A stretch of 64,000 bases of DNA from an uncultured Saprospiraceae bacterium (GCA_937981555.1 CALJOK010000013.1:124001-188000), one strand, 5' to 3'; positions 43,841 to 53,330 are shown, counted from the stretch's first letter. Notes: generated from the letters alone by a model not told the origin. Numbers and translations are program-made.

Positions 43841-44923
43841 CTAGACCCTAGGCTGAAATGCCCGTTTTGCAAGGGTTTGTGCTTCTTTTCGATTTGAGGC
43901 ACCAATTTTTGAATATATTTTATTGATGTGAGTTTTGATGGTACTCAATTCAACAAAGAGAGCACTAGCAATCTCTTTGTTTGATTTTCCTTGGCTGATA
44001 AGTTGGAGAATCTCTTTTTCTTTTTGAGTTAAAAGTTCATCTATAGAAGGCTTTGGAGTATCGATTTTAACAGGGGCAATCTTTTGATTTTCAAGAGTTT
44101 GAATTCGATTTTTGTACTGGTTTAATTTGGCGAAAAGACCAATTAAACTTAGTGAAAGAAAAGCTAAAAGGAACTTGGCCCAATCTGGTAAAAGGGTCTC
44201 CTCATTCGCATAATATTTCACTTTTAAATCATAATTTTTAGTATAAATCGACTTAGGTAAATCTGTTTTTAAACGAGTTTTAAAGTCTTGATAAAAGGCT
44301 GGATTTTGATCATAATACTCGTCGAAATCAGTATTGTTAATAGCAGCCAAAGCGACCAATGTACTACTACAAGTATCTGCAAATTTTTTCAGATCAGTAT
44401 GTAACTTATCTTCTGAAAATTTAAGTTCCGTAGGGAATTCTATACGGTGAAAATAAAAACGAGGATAAACGATATTCGACAAAGTTCGCATCAAGTGATT
44501 CTCTTTTTGTCCTACGATTTGATATTTCTCGAAGGGAGCATTTTCATTTGGGTCGGCATTAATTTCTACCTCTTCTCCATTTCCTAACAAGATGTGCACG
44601 AAATTATGATCGTCCCCTCCGACGTACAAACAAGCATCATAATCTGAGTTTTGTTTTTTCATCAAATACAATCGATAAAATCTTTTTTCATTCGGCAAGT
44701 TATCTCCTTTCAAAATGAACTTTCCATTCGCATCAATTTCTGCTGATTTGATAATCATGTCAGGACTCGTTCGATAGTAGTCGCTTAATTTATTGACCGC
44801 AGCCATGTAAATTTTAGGTTGCCAATTTTCATTAATATTGACTTGCCCCTTGACTGTGTATTGAGCAAACGATACATTTGCAAAAAATAGAAAACTGAAA
44901 AAAAGGATTATTCGAAGTAGCAT
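43841..44923 (-). CDS. Membrane-bound LuxR-type regulator with periplasmic domain
   Basis: A signal peptide (to FANVSFAQ), a periplasmic region of about 220 residues with a beta-rich DUF4369-like start (YTVKGQVNINENWQPKIYM), one transmembrane helix (about 242-262), and a C-terminal LuxR HTH (about 295-360: LTQKEKEILQLISQGKSNKEIASALFVELSTIKTHINKIYSKI). A one-component sensor with a periplasmic input and a cytoplasmic DNA-binding output. Target unknown. Confidence 0.85.
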   Translation of the reverse strand: MLLRIILFFSFLFFANVSFAQYTVKGQVNINENWQPKIYMAAVNKLSDYYRTSPDMIIKSAEIDANGKFILKGDNLPNEKRFYRLYLMKKQNSDYDACLYVGGDDHNFVHILLGNGEEVEINADPNENAPFEKYQIVGQKENHLMRTLSNIVYPRFYFHRIEFPTELKFSEDKLHTDLKKFADTCSSTLVALAAINNTDFDEYYDQNPAFYQDFKTRLKTDLPKSIYTKNYDLKVKYYANEETLLPDWAKFLLAFLSLSLIGLFAKLNQYKNRIQTLENQKIAPVKIDTPKPSIDELLTQKEKEILQLISQGKSNKEIASALFVELSTIKTHINKIYSKIGASNRKEAQTLAKRAFQPRV

Positions 44924-45127
44924 TTTCTTTTAAGTTATATTTTTTATTATTACTTACGTTCTGATATTTCAAAAGTCGGTATTTTTTTGGAAAAAATTAA
45001 CAGATTCCAATTTGATTTTCGGAAGGGAATATTTATCTTTAAAAATTACTAGAAAATGATAGTGTGATATAAATATTATATATATCCATTTGATAACCAA
45101 TAAATTAGACAACGTACTTTTCAACAT

Positions 45128-46138
45128 ATGCTTACCTCAAGTTCAAAATTCAAACATTGGCGCTTTATCGTTGCCAGCAACAAACGATCATTTACTGATC
45201 CAATTAGTTGGATGCTATTTTATTTCTTGACAATTGGATTTTGTACACTTCACTTTTTGAACATGTATTATCTGATGGAGAATCCAGAATGTGGATTTCT
45301 AGAGTTTGTTACTAATTTGGAGTGTGGCGAAGGTGTGACAAAAGCGACACCACTTAATGCGTTTTTAGTCATCTTGAAAAATAGTTTGGTGTACACTTTA
45401 TTTATGATGGTGCCGATTTATTTTAATTTGTTTGTTCTCAAAAGGTATATTATTGATCCGAGCGGTGGAACACTTATATCCTATGTTCCTTATCTTTTTG
45501 CAGTTTTGGTCAATGCTTTGATTTTTGCATTGTTGATGAATATCATCTACAATAATTTTCCCGGTTTTATGAAAGTAAAATTTCGATACTTGGTAAATGT
45601 GTTGACGATTTTTGGAACTCAATTGGTGGCGACCGGTTTGCTATTTCGAAGAGAGACTTTGGAGTATATTCGAGAATTGGAAAAAATCAAAAGACGAGAG
45701 CAAAGATTCAAAGAAGAGAATGTTCAACTCAAAGAAAAATTGCAAGACATCGAAATTAGTGGGGATAATAATTTGCTAAAAGTTGGGACAAAAAAATCTT
45801 ATAAAATTATTCAACTCAAAAATATTCTTTATCTCCAAGGAGATGGAAATGAGCCTTTAATTTTTACGAATGACGAAGTTCGAAAATATCGTGGCTCCAA
45901 AAGTATGAGCGATTACAAAGAGCATTTGCCTGGCGATCAATTCATCCAAGTCCACCGAAGTTACATCGTTGCAAAAGATAAAGTGATCGGTCGAAAAGGA
46001 AGTGTTTTGATCTTAAAAGGTACTTCAGAAGAAATTCCGATCAGTAAATCCTACGAAGAAATGGTTGATCGTGATGAATATTTAGGCTTTCAACCTGACA
46101 TTGATAAAGTGATTTCTGCGTTGAAAAATGGTGAGTAA
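45128..46138 (+). CDS. LytTR-domain regulator with N-terminal membrane domain
   Basis: The N-terminal half has about four transmembrane segments (residues 35-170). A basic coiled coil (YIRELEKIKRREQRFKEENVQLKEKLQ) leads to a LytTR DNA-binding domain (about 215-310: KIIQLKNILYLQGDGNEP, EHLPGDQFIQVHRSYIVAKDKVI). This is a membrane-bound one-component regulator, common in Bacteroidota. No partner kinase nearby. Confidence 0.88.
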   Translation: MLTSSSKFKHWRFIVASNKRSFTDPISWMLFYFLTIGFCTLHFLNMYYLMENPECGFLEFVTNLECGEGVTKATPLNAFLVILKNSLVYTLFMMVPIYFNLFVLKRYIIDPSGGTLISYVPYLFAVLVNALIFALLMNIIYNNFPGFMKVKFRYLVNVLTIFGTQLVATGLLFRRETLEYIRELEKIKRREQRFKEENVQLKEKLQDIEISGDNNLLKVGTKKSYKIIQLKNILYLQGDGNEPLIFTNDEVRKYRGSKSMSDYKEHLPGDQFIQVHRSYIVAKDKVIGRKGSVLILKGTSEEIPISKSYEEMVDRDEYLGFQPDIDKVISALKNGE

Positions 46139-46516
46139 TCTTTTATTAGCTCATATATATATTATTTTGTAAGTTGCTGATAGTTAGATGTTTACCGTAA
46201 TTCTTATCAGGCCACATTAATAAAAGCATACTTTTTCAACAATTTTAAAAATACAACCAACGTTTTATTCGCCTCGAAACGTTTTTATAAAAAACATGCT
46301 TCACGAAGGAATCTAATCATTAAAAATTTTCAAACGAGATTCCATTTTCCATACACATTTATTTATCGCAAACTTTTTGAAAAAACCTTAGCTCACAATA
46401 TGTAAATGTATTGTTAGATAATATTGTTTTTTTGAAAAAAAATTAAAAATCATTTTTTAACTCGGGCAGTCTGTGTCAAAAACAGGCTTAGGCTGTTTAT
46501 TTTTTTAACAAAAAAT
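46139..46516. other. AT-rich intergenic region, no gene seen
   Basis: Between the LytTR gene and the palindromic element. It contains a 25-base segment at 46401-46425 (TGTAAATGTATTGTTAGATA..) nearly repeated at 58274. No coding frame. Confidence 0.5.
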
Positions 46517-46591
46517 AGTGATAAGCTATGAGTGATAAACGATGAGTTCTGCTCGTCAAAATTCATCACTCATCACTTCTAACTCATCACT
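46517..46591. repeat. Imperfect inverted-repeat element
   Basis: Arms of AGTGATRAGYTAnnAGTGATRA type (46517-46546 and 46564-46591), with internal direct repeats, end 16 bases before the desaturase start. Reading through it would give a spurious N-terminal extension (SSARQNSSLITSNSS). Confidence 0.6.
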
Positions 46592-46607
46592 AAAAAAAAG
46601 ACTAGCT

Positions 46608-47171
46608 ATGATTTATTTAATGTTTGCGATCAAATTATTTTTATTGATTCTCTTGACCGATTTTGTAACTGGGTTTGTCCATTTTTGGATCGATCAATAT
46701 GGACGAGAGGAGATGCCAATTGTTGGCAAAAGTGTCATTCACCTAAACATCAATCATCACAAAAATCCGATGGATATGACCAATCGGAGTTATCTACAAT
46801 TGACTTGGAGTTCGTGGGTTTTAGGATTTGTAATTCTATTGTTATGGTTTTTGAGTTTTGGAAAATTAGATTGGGAAATTGTTTTTTTAGTGGTGTATGG
46901 TTCGCAAGGAAATATTATTCACAAGTGGGCACATCAAACTAAATCTCAAAATGGTTCCGTAATTACATTGTTACAAAAATGGAAAATCATTCCAAATAAG
47001 CACCAACATCGTCATCATCACAATGCACCTTTTGATACTTTTTTTTGTGTGCAGACGATTTTTTTAAATCCTGTTTTGGAAAAAATAAGATTTTGGGATG
47101 GGTTGATTTGGGTGTTGACAAAAGTTGGGTTTCCGCCTGCGACGGTGGGAGAGGAGCGAGGTGGATTTTAA
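46608..47171 (+). CDS. CarF/TMEM189 (Kua)-family desaturase
   Basis: ATG 46608 is chosen because the upstream part is repeat-derived. The 187-residue membrane protein has about four helices and a di-iron-type histidine set: H25, H45, H50-H51, H105, H109, H132, H134, H136-H138 (VHFW, HLNINHHKNP, IIHKWAHQ, NKHQHRHHH), as in CarF and human TMEM189/PEDS1, the plasmanylethanolamine desaturase that makes the plasmalogen vinyl-ether bond. Whether this organism makes ether lipids is not shown here. No partner lipid gene is adjacent. Confidence 0.85.
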   Translation: MIYLMFAIKLFLLILLTDFVTGFVHFWIDQYGREEMPIVGKSVIHLNINHHKNPMDMTNRSYLQLTWSSWVLGFVILLLWFLSFGKLDWEIVFLVVYGSQGNIIHKWAHQTKSQNGSVITLLQKWKIIPNKHQHRHHHNAPFDTFFCVQTIFLNPVLEKIRFWDGLIWVLTKVGFPPATVGEERGGF

Positions 47172-47931
47172 AAAAAGGTATTTAGTTTTTAACCAATAAA
47201 TAATTTTAGATGAAAAATTCAAAAAATGAAAGAGTGCTGACGTCAAAGCAGTTTTTTAAAAAGATCAGAATCGTAATGAATCTTCAAGTGAGAAATCCAC
47301 AAGCCAGATTTGGTTTACCAATTTTCAACTCGATTTAATTTTTTTGAAAAAAAAAACAAAAGTAAAAATGCAGGAACGCCTAGGAAATACCACCAGTTAT
47401 TTTTTTGTGGAGCATATTTAAAAGTAATTGGGCCGGTATTTCCGATGGCTAAAAATGATCTAATTTCACTCGAACTCCAAAGAGCTAACCGACTCTAAGT
47501 TTTTTTTTTTCTGTAAATCCTTCAACCCTTTAACTTGTTCCTTTAATATTATGACTTCTTCTTTCAGTCTAAACACCAAAGTATTATTAGAAAACACTTT
47601 ACTGATGAGTACATCCTTACTTTTGAGATTGTAGTAAAATTTTCGTTATTTAGTGATAATAGAAAAAGAAATTCCAAATTAACTATACTCAAAAAAAAGC
47701 CAAAATATGAAAACCATTTAGCCTTTACCGAGAAAACGATGCTTGATCTACAATAACTGAATGCGCTCTAAAGCCTTCCTTAGTTCATATTTTATTTTTA
47801 TCGATATTTATTTTATGTAAAGGAGTAAGCCTTTAGTCCCGTTTTCTGTATGCCTTAGGTCGTTTAAACCTATTATGTATATGGCAGTAGGATTTATATT
47901 TCCCTTGAATCTCTCTAAGTAAAAATGGAAA
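47172..47931. other. 760-base region with coding-like remnants
   Basis: No intact gene with a start codon. The minus strand holds two adjoining coding-like segments (described separately). The right part, 47650-47931, is AT-rich with no feature recognised. Upstream region of the 7TM-DISM gene. Confidence 0.5.
47315..47645 (-). pseudogene. Possible degraded gene, two protein-like segments
   Basis: On the minus strand 47645-47466 reads a coiled-coil-like peptide (FRLKEEVIILKEQVKGLKDL, then LQKKKNLESV) with no ATG. 47494-47315, in another frame, reads a peptide ending in a hydrophobic segment (NNWWYFLGVPAFLLLFFFSK). The join lies near an 11-T run at 47500-47510. Neither has a start. This could be the decayed 3' end of a membrane or coiled-coil protein, or chance. 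Confidence 0.25.
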
Positions 47932-49446
47932 ATGATGAAAACCCACAACCAGAGCAAACACGATTATTTCTTACTGAAGAGAAAACAATTTTTCCATGGT
48001 ATCAATTCTAAATTAATTTTCCTCCTTCCTTTTTTTTATGTTTTTAGCTTTAATATTTTAGCACAAAATGTTAGTCATCAAGCAACTGCTGATACCCTTA
48101 CTTTTAGTGGAAGAATAGCTCAAAATTGCGCTGAAGGAATTTCAATATTTAAAGATACAAATGCGCTAAATATTGAACAGATAGGTTTACCATCTTTCCA
48201 ATCTAATTTTAAAAAATATACTGACGATGAATATTTAGAAAAAGGAGGAGATTATTGGATGAGAATTACTTTTAAAAATGAGTATAATCCATATGAAGTT
48301 CAAGATCGTTTTTACTTTTCATTTTTGAGACTAAGTGATACCATCGAGGTTTTTATTCGGGATATAAAAAAGGAAAAATACATAATGAGACAGGGAGCTT
48401 TGCGTGGGATTTCAGAGGACATAAAAAGAAATGGATTATATTTTTTACTCAGAAACTATTCGTTGGTAGAGATGCCAATTCTTGAATCTGAATATTTGAC
48501 CTATTTTATAAAAATAGAAAGTAAGAATAAGATTAAAATTGGTAGATTAAAAAAAAGGATTAATGCTACAAATTTGGAACAACTTCAAAAAGGATTTAAA
48601 AACACATTTGTTCAAGAATTAATTTATGTAGGATTTTTACTCATGATCTTTATCTATAGCATTGGATTATTCAGTTTTATGAGGGAATCTGCCTTTTTCT
48701 ATTATTCATTATTTTGCTTGAGTATGTTAGTATATACTTCTCATTCATTTGATGTAGTGGATTTTGTTTTATCATATTTTCCTTCCATACCAATTTATCA
48801 TTATGATTTAGCTTTTCTTTCTATTTACATCGTACTATTTAGTTTTCTTTTTTTTGTGTTGAGTTATTTAGAATTATATAAACATTATTCTACATGGAAT
48901 AAAATATTTAAGAGTCTTGGTTATTTAAGTTTAGCCTTGATGATTTTAGAAATCTATTATCATTATTTTGATGGAGTATTTTTAGGAAATTGGTTGGAAG
49001 ATTATTTTAGAAATTTAATTTATCTATTAATCATTAATGTCATAGCTATTTTAATTTTTATGGTTCCATTATGGAAAATGAAAACTAAGAAAAAGTATTT
49101 TTTGTTTTTTGGTATTGTTAGTTTACTTATAGGTGTCATCTTTTTAATTTTTAAATATTTTACGACTGGAACCATTTTGCAATCGGACTATCTTATATAT
49201 GTATATTTTTCAGGGGGTGAAATTATATTATTTGGACTTGGACTTGCCTATCGAATTAAGGAAAATGAAATAGATAAACAACAAGCCATGCTCCAACTTC
49301 AAAAGGTTGAAAATGAAAAACGTATCAATGAATTGGAAAAGAAAAATCTTCTGGAAATCAATTTGCAAGACCTGCCCAAAGGATTTTATGTTTTAAAAAT
49401 AGAAGGCAAGGATAAAATTATTTCTAAAAAAATAATCAAAGAATAA
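47932..49446 (+). CDS. 7TM-DISM sensor with T9SS-like C-terminal tail
   Basis: Signal sequence (FFYVFSFNILAQN), then a 7TMR-DISMED2-type beta domain (about 60-200: WMRITFKNEYNPYEV), seven hydrophobic helices (about 215-420) and a coiled coil (about 425-475). The usual output domain (LuxR, LytTR or kinase) is missing. Instead the last 29 residues, INLQDLPKGFYVLKIEGKD..ISKKIIKE, look like the final strands of a T9SS sorting domain. ATG 47932 is followed by another ATG. No co-operonic output gene is seen; a terminator follows. Confidence 0.85.
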   Translation: MMKTHNQSKHDYFLLKRKQFFHGINSKLIFLLPFFYVFSFNILAQNVSHQATADTLTFSGRIAQNCAEGISIFKDTNALNIEQIGLPSFQSNFKKYTDDEYLEKGGDYWMRITFKNEYNPYEVQDRFYFSFLRLSDTIEVFIRDIKKEKYIMRQGALRGISEDIKRNGLYFLLRNYSLVEMPILESEYLTYFIKIESKNKIKIGRLKKRINATNLEQLQKGFKNTFVQELIYVGFLLMIFIYSIGLFSFMRESAFFYYSLFCLSMLVYTSHSFDVVDFVLSYFPSIPIYHYDLAFLSIYIVLFSFLFFVLSYLELYKHYSTWNKIFKSLGYLSLALMILEIYYHYFDGVFLGNWLEDYFRNLIYLLIINVIAILIFMVPLWKMKTKKKYFLFFGIVSLLIGVIFLIFKYFTTGTILQSDYLIYVYFSGGEIILFGLGLAYRIKENEIDKQQAMLQLQKVENEKRINELEKKNLLEINLQDLPKGFYVLKIEGKDKIISKKIIKE

Positions 49447-49500
49447 TTTTAAGATTCTTTGATGAGATATTAATGTTTTTGATAATCTACATTTAAGTGA

Positions 49501-49531
49501 GCCACTTCCGAAATTTCGGAAGTGGCTTTTT
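49501..49531 (+). terminator. Terminator of the 7TM-DISM gene
   Basis: A perfect 26-base palindrome GCCACTTCCGAAA/TTTCGGAAGTGGC is followed by TTTT. The converging gene's stop lies at its right edge. Confidence 0.8.
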
Positions 49532-50063
49532 ATTCTCCAAATTCTGGCGCAACATCCGATAGCATATAGAAGAAACCAACGGATGCTAAAAACAAAATCA
49601 GTTCTAATAAAAATAACGGAGTAAGCCAAAGTTGGTCAAATGGATTTTCGCGTTTCTGATTTTTAAAATGTGTAGGAATCAAAAGTATCCCCTTACAGAT
49701 AAAAATTACAGATGAATATAAAATGTTCGTTTGTGTAATTTTATCTGGGATAAATTGCCATAAACTAAGTTCAATTAAACTGATAAATAGCAATAACCAA
49801 ATAGATAAATAAATATGCCACGGCCAATTAATAAGGGTTTTAGTATTTGAAATTTCTTCCTCTTGTTTTTTATAAGGTTCTAAAATGAAAAACCCAAATG
49901 CGACGAAAGAAATAATAAAATAAAAACCTGTCGTGAATACACTTTTGAAAAAATATCTTTTGAAGAAAATTGGGTTGCTATAAAAATCACATGAAATCAA
50001 AAAATGGATTCCAAAACTTAAAAGAAGTGCAAAAGCAACTGAAGCAAACTTGGTAGTTTTCAT
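49530..50063 (-). CDS. Polytopic membrane protein of unknown family
   Basis: A 177-residue protein with about five hydrophobic helices (near 8-25, 40-62, 82-103, 117-130, 150-170) and no catalytic motif. Its start is 3 bases after the stop of the DUF4173 gene, so the two are co-transcribed and may form a membrane complex. No recognisable family; function unknown. Confidence 0.75.
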   Translation of the reverse strand: MKTTKFASVAFALLLSFGIHFLISCDFYSNPIFFKRYFFKSVFTTGFYFIISFVAFGFFILEPYKKQEEEISNTKTLINWPWHIYLSIWLLLFISLIELSLWQFIPDKITQTNILYSSVIFICKGILLIPTHFKNQKRENPFDQLWLTPLFLLELILFLASVGFFYMLSDVAPEFGE

Positions 50064-50066
50064 ATT

Positions 50067-51554
50067 CTAATATCTTTCCAACATTTGTTCATTTCTAAAA
50101 TCTGCATAATTCCAGGATAGCCAAGTGTACTTATCTTTTTTCTCTTCAATCCTTTTCCTCTTTTTATTATAAAACTTATTTAAAGTAGTTTGCGTGTAGC
50201 CAGGCGGCAATTTTTTAACAATTTCATCATTATATTTTTTGAGTAAAAAAAGATTTTTGTCCGAGACACCTTGAGTTAAAAATTCAATATCAAGTGGTCT
50301 TTTTGTTTCGGCTAAAATATTATAACGAGTAATTGCTACATCCCAATTTACCAAACTTGCCAAGCATAACAAGATGTACACAGCCCAAGCATTTCGATTA
50401 ACGAGGTAGTAAAGACTTCGTTGCTCTTGCACTTTTTTAAACATAGTAATCAATCCAAAAATAACTGCGATCAAAAAAATAACGACACCAATTCTTTTGT
50501 ACGCCAAACCATGATATTCGATATATCGAAAATTTCGCATGCCCACCGAGTAGGCTAAAATGGCATTTTGAAAAATCCAAGCGTAAGTAAAATATTGCAG
50601 CGTTTTATTTTTGGAATAAAAATTTAAGTTGCCACGAAAGTAATAAATGATAATACTCATCGCCAACATAATACTAGCGATCAAAAGGTAGGTGCCTTCA
50701 TGAACATAATTTTTCAAACTGTAAGCTGGCTGCTCTTCAAAGTCAAACCACACAAATCGTACATCAATCACATTGACCAAAAGCAACAAAATATTTAACA
50801 TGCCCATCATCAGCACCGCTGTTTGAAATTCCTTTTTTAGCAAAAGCATTTTTGGATTTAGATTAGGGGTTTCTCTTTTTCTTCTTTTTCGAAAAAGCGT
50901 TTCGGAGTGCGAATTATTTAATCGAGTCAGATGTGGAATAACTGTTTTCCAAATCGCAGCTCCAACGATAAATAATCCAAAAAGGAAAAATAAAATACGC
51001 TCAAAAGAAATATTCCAATGAAAATATTTGAAAAATAAATCCCAAGTTTGATCTGAAAGGTTAGCAAATTTTGGATTGGCGGAATAATATAAAGTGTAAA
51101 AAACGCCCAAGACGATCAAAGGTAAAATGGTGATTCGAGCATAGACTAATCCACGTTTCCAATTACCCATCGTTTGTTCGAGTTCATCTTTTTTCCCAAA
51201 CAAACTTCTAGGAATAGTTTCAAGGTGGAGTAAACTTTGGAATGGTCCGTAAAAAAAGAATTTCAATTCTTTTTGATGGACAAATCCAACCATCGACATA
51301 AATGATATAGCAAACATCACCATACTCAAAATCGAATTATTGATGAGCACCATGGTTGCCATGAGCAATGTAATAATGGATGTCAAAACGGCTTCTTTCG
51401 ACAACTCCTTTTTATTGAAAATAAAAAAGTAAGTGCCTAAAATGTAAGTGGTAAATATTAAAACATTTACACCCATTTTTTCTTTCCAAAAAAAAGTATG
51501 AAAAAGGATCGCACCGATCAAAACAAAGCCTGTTGTTATTTTTTGCTGATTCAT
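50067..51554 (-). CDS. DUF4173-family polytopic membrane protein
   Basis: A 495-residue protein with about 12 hydrophobic segments. The C-terminal motif EYHGLAYKRIGVVIFLIAVIFGLITMFKKV and the following NAWAVYILLCLASLVNWDVAITRYN match DUF4173/DUF4153 proteins. No activity is known to me for the family. First gene of a two-gene operon with the 177-residue membrane protein. Confidence 0.82.
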   Translation of the reverse strand: MNQQKITTGFVLIGAILFHTFFWKEKMGVNVLIFTTYILGTYFFIFNKKELSKEAVLTSIITLLMATMVLINNSILSMVMFAISFMSMVGFVHQKELKFFFYGPFQSLLHLETIPRSLFGKKDELEQTMGNWKRGLVYARITILPLIVLGVFYTLYYSANPKFANLSDQTWDLFFKYFHWNISFERILFFLFGLFIVGAAIWKTVIPHLTRLNNSHSETLFRKRRKRETPNLNPKMLLLKKEFQTAVLMMGMLNILLLLVNVIDVRFVWFDFEEQPAYSLKNYVHEGTYLLIASIMLAMSIIIYYFRGNLNFYSKNKTLQYFTYAWIFQNAILAYSVGMRNFRYIEYHGLAYKRIGVVIFLIAVIFGLITMFKKVQEQRSLYYLVNRNAWAVYILLCLASLVNWDVAITRYNILAETKRPLDIEFLTQGVSDKNLFLLKKYNDEIVKKLPPGYTQTTLNKFYNKKRKRIEEKKDKYTWLSWNYADFRNEQMLERY

Positions 51555-51730
51555 TTTTGATATATTTAAAAGTACTTTGAATTACAAAGTAAAATTAATT
51601 AAAACTGTTTTGCAAGTATTTTTTGAAATAAAAAAAATGGGGAACAGGAAGTGATATCGTAAGGTGTTGATTTACAGAGGTTTAAGTGTGTAATATTTTT
51701 TCGTAAATATTTAAATAAATTTTGATTTGC

Positions 51731-51759
51731 TTTGGACTATTTTTCTTTTTGTATTTTTC
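51731..51759 (+). promoter_or_regulatory. Candidate promoter of the M20 peptidase gene
   Basis: TTTG (51731-51734), 17-base spacer, TATTTTTC (51752-51759), one base from TAnnTTTG. The start codon is 50 bases downstream. Confidence 0.4.
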
Positions 51760-51809
51760 GTCTTGAAGAATACGTTCAGTTTTAAATGATTTAACAAAAC
51801 CAATTCAAA

Positions 51810-53330
51810 ATGAAATTTTATTTTTTACTTCTCAGTTTTTGTTTTCTACTCTTCACAACAACTCTTTTTTCTCAACTTCCGAGTGATGGTGTTTTCGAAA
51901 AATATGCGAAAGAATCCTTTCCACAACTCAAGGAATTACTCGCCATGCCTAGCGATGCGAATTTCCCTGAAGACCTAGAAGTCAATATAAAATGGAGTGA
52001 GAAACATTTTGCAAAAAGAGGATTTACCACCACTCGATTGGAAACAGAAACAGTTCCTATTTTGTTAGCAGAAAAAAAATGTAAGAATAAAAATGCAAAA
52101 ACGGTTTTGATTTATTTGCAAGTCGATGGACAGCCAGTTGATCCAAGTCATTGGTTTCAAAAAGATCCTTACGAAGCCACGTTAAAAGAAATAGATCCTG
52201 AAGGTGGTTGGAAAACGATTGCTTGGAGTTCACTTTTTGGAAAAAAAATAAATCCCGATTGGCGGATTTTTGCTCGTGCTGCATCTGATGCGAAGGGACC
52301 AGTAAATATGTTTTTGACCGCTATCGATATGATGATAGACAAAAAGGAATCACCTAATTTTCATATGAAAGTGATTATTGATTTTGAAGAAGAACTAGGT
52401 TCTCCTCAGTTGCCCAAGGCGGTGACTAAATATAAAAAGCAGTTGGATTCAGATATGTTTATCATTTTCGATTTGCCGATGCATGCTTCGAATGAACCTA
52501 CCTTGACTTTTGGTGCAAGAGGGATTTCTACGATTACCTTAAAAGTTTTTGGACCAGTATTTCCGCAGCATAGTGGGCACTACGGAAATTGGGTGCCGAA
52601 CCCTGCCGTGCGATTATCGCAACTCATTGCAAGTATGAAAGATGTGGATGGTCGAGTGACGATTCCTGGATATTATGATGGAATTGAAATTAGCGATGAG
52701 GTAAAGAAAATCTTAAAATCTATTCCTGATGATGAAGCTTACCTCAATGCAAAAATAGGAATTGCTTCAGGCGATAAAGTAGCACCAACTTACCAAGAGT
52801 CTTTGCAATACCCTTCCTTAAATGTGCGAGGCATGTTGTCTGGTTGGGTAGGTTCCGAAAAAAGAACAATTATTCCTTCTTCAGCTGTAGCAGAAATTGA
52901 TGTGCGATTAGTACTCGAGAGTGATCCTGATCGATTGATTAATTTGATCCGTGAACACATTGTTAAGGAAGGCTATCTCGTGCTTGATCGAAAACCTACA
53001 TCGCAAGAGCGAGCGAAGCATCCTCGTATTTGTCAATTTACATATAAAAATGCCTACTTGGCTTTTCGAACTGATTTTGATTCAGAGGTAGGATTATGGT
53101 TGAACAAAGCAATGATTAAAGCTTTTGGAAAATCACCGATTCGAGTTAGAACGGCAGGAGGGAGTATTCCAATTTCTCCATTTGTCAATCAGTTAGGTAT
53201 TCCTGCGGTTGCTGTTCCGACGGTAAATCGAGACAATAATCAACACAGCCCAAATGAAAATATTCGAGTAGGAAATTATATAGATGGAATCAAAACGATG
53301 TATTCGATTTTGACGGAACGGTTGGAGTGA
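51810..53330 (+). CDS. M20-family metallopeptidase, exported; first metal His replaced
   Basis: A signal peptide (to TTTLFSQ) precedes an M20 peptidase of 506 residues. Metal and catalytic positions: D160 in ARAASDAKG, E193-E194 in DFEEELGSP, D221 in FDLPMH, H479 in NNQHSPNE. The first zinc ligand, normally His in GHxD, is Gln104 in IYLQVDGQPVDPSHW, where the rest of the motif (D106) is kept. The lid/dimer domain is present. Probably a dipeptidase or aminoacylase relative, possibly with one altered metal site. Confidence 0.88.
   Translation: MKFYFLLLSFCFLLFTTTLFSQLPSDGVFEKYAKESFPQLKELLAMPSDANFPEDLEVNIKWSEKHFAKRGFTTTRLETETVPILLAEKKCKNKNAKTVLIYLQVDGQPVDPSHWFQKDPYEATLKEIDPEGGWKTIAWSSLFGKKINPDWRIFARAASDAKGPVNMFLTAIDMMIDKKESPNFHMKVIIDFEEELGSPQLPKAVTKYKKQLDSDMFIIFDLPMHASNEPTLTFGARGISTITLKVFGPVFPQHSGHYGNWVPNPAVRLSQLIASMKDVDGRVTIPGYYDGIEISDEVKKILKSIPDDEAYLNAKIGIASGDKVAPTYQESLQYPSLNVRGMLSGWVGSEKRTIIPSSAVAEIDVRLVLESDPDRLINLIREHIVKEGYLVLDRKPTSQERAKHPRICQFTYKNAYLAFRTDFDSEVGLWLNKAMIKAFGKSPIRVRTAGGSIPISPFVNQLGIPAVAVPTVNRDNNQHSPNENIRVGNYIDGIKTMYSILTERLE

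Noticed and set aside
46542-46607. Upstream start for the CarF-like gene
   Set aside because: The extra 22 residues are Ser/Asn-rich and repeat-derived; ATG 46608 directly precedes the first membrane helix.
47310-47498. 62-codon plus-strand frame
   Set aside because: Antisense to the better-looking minus-strand remnant; no domain or start context.
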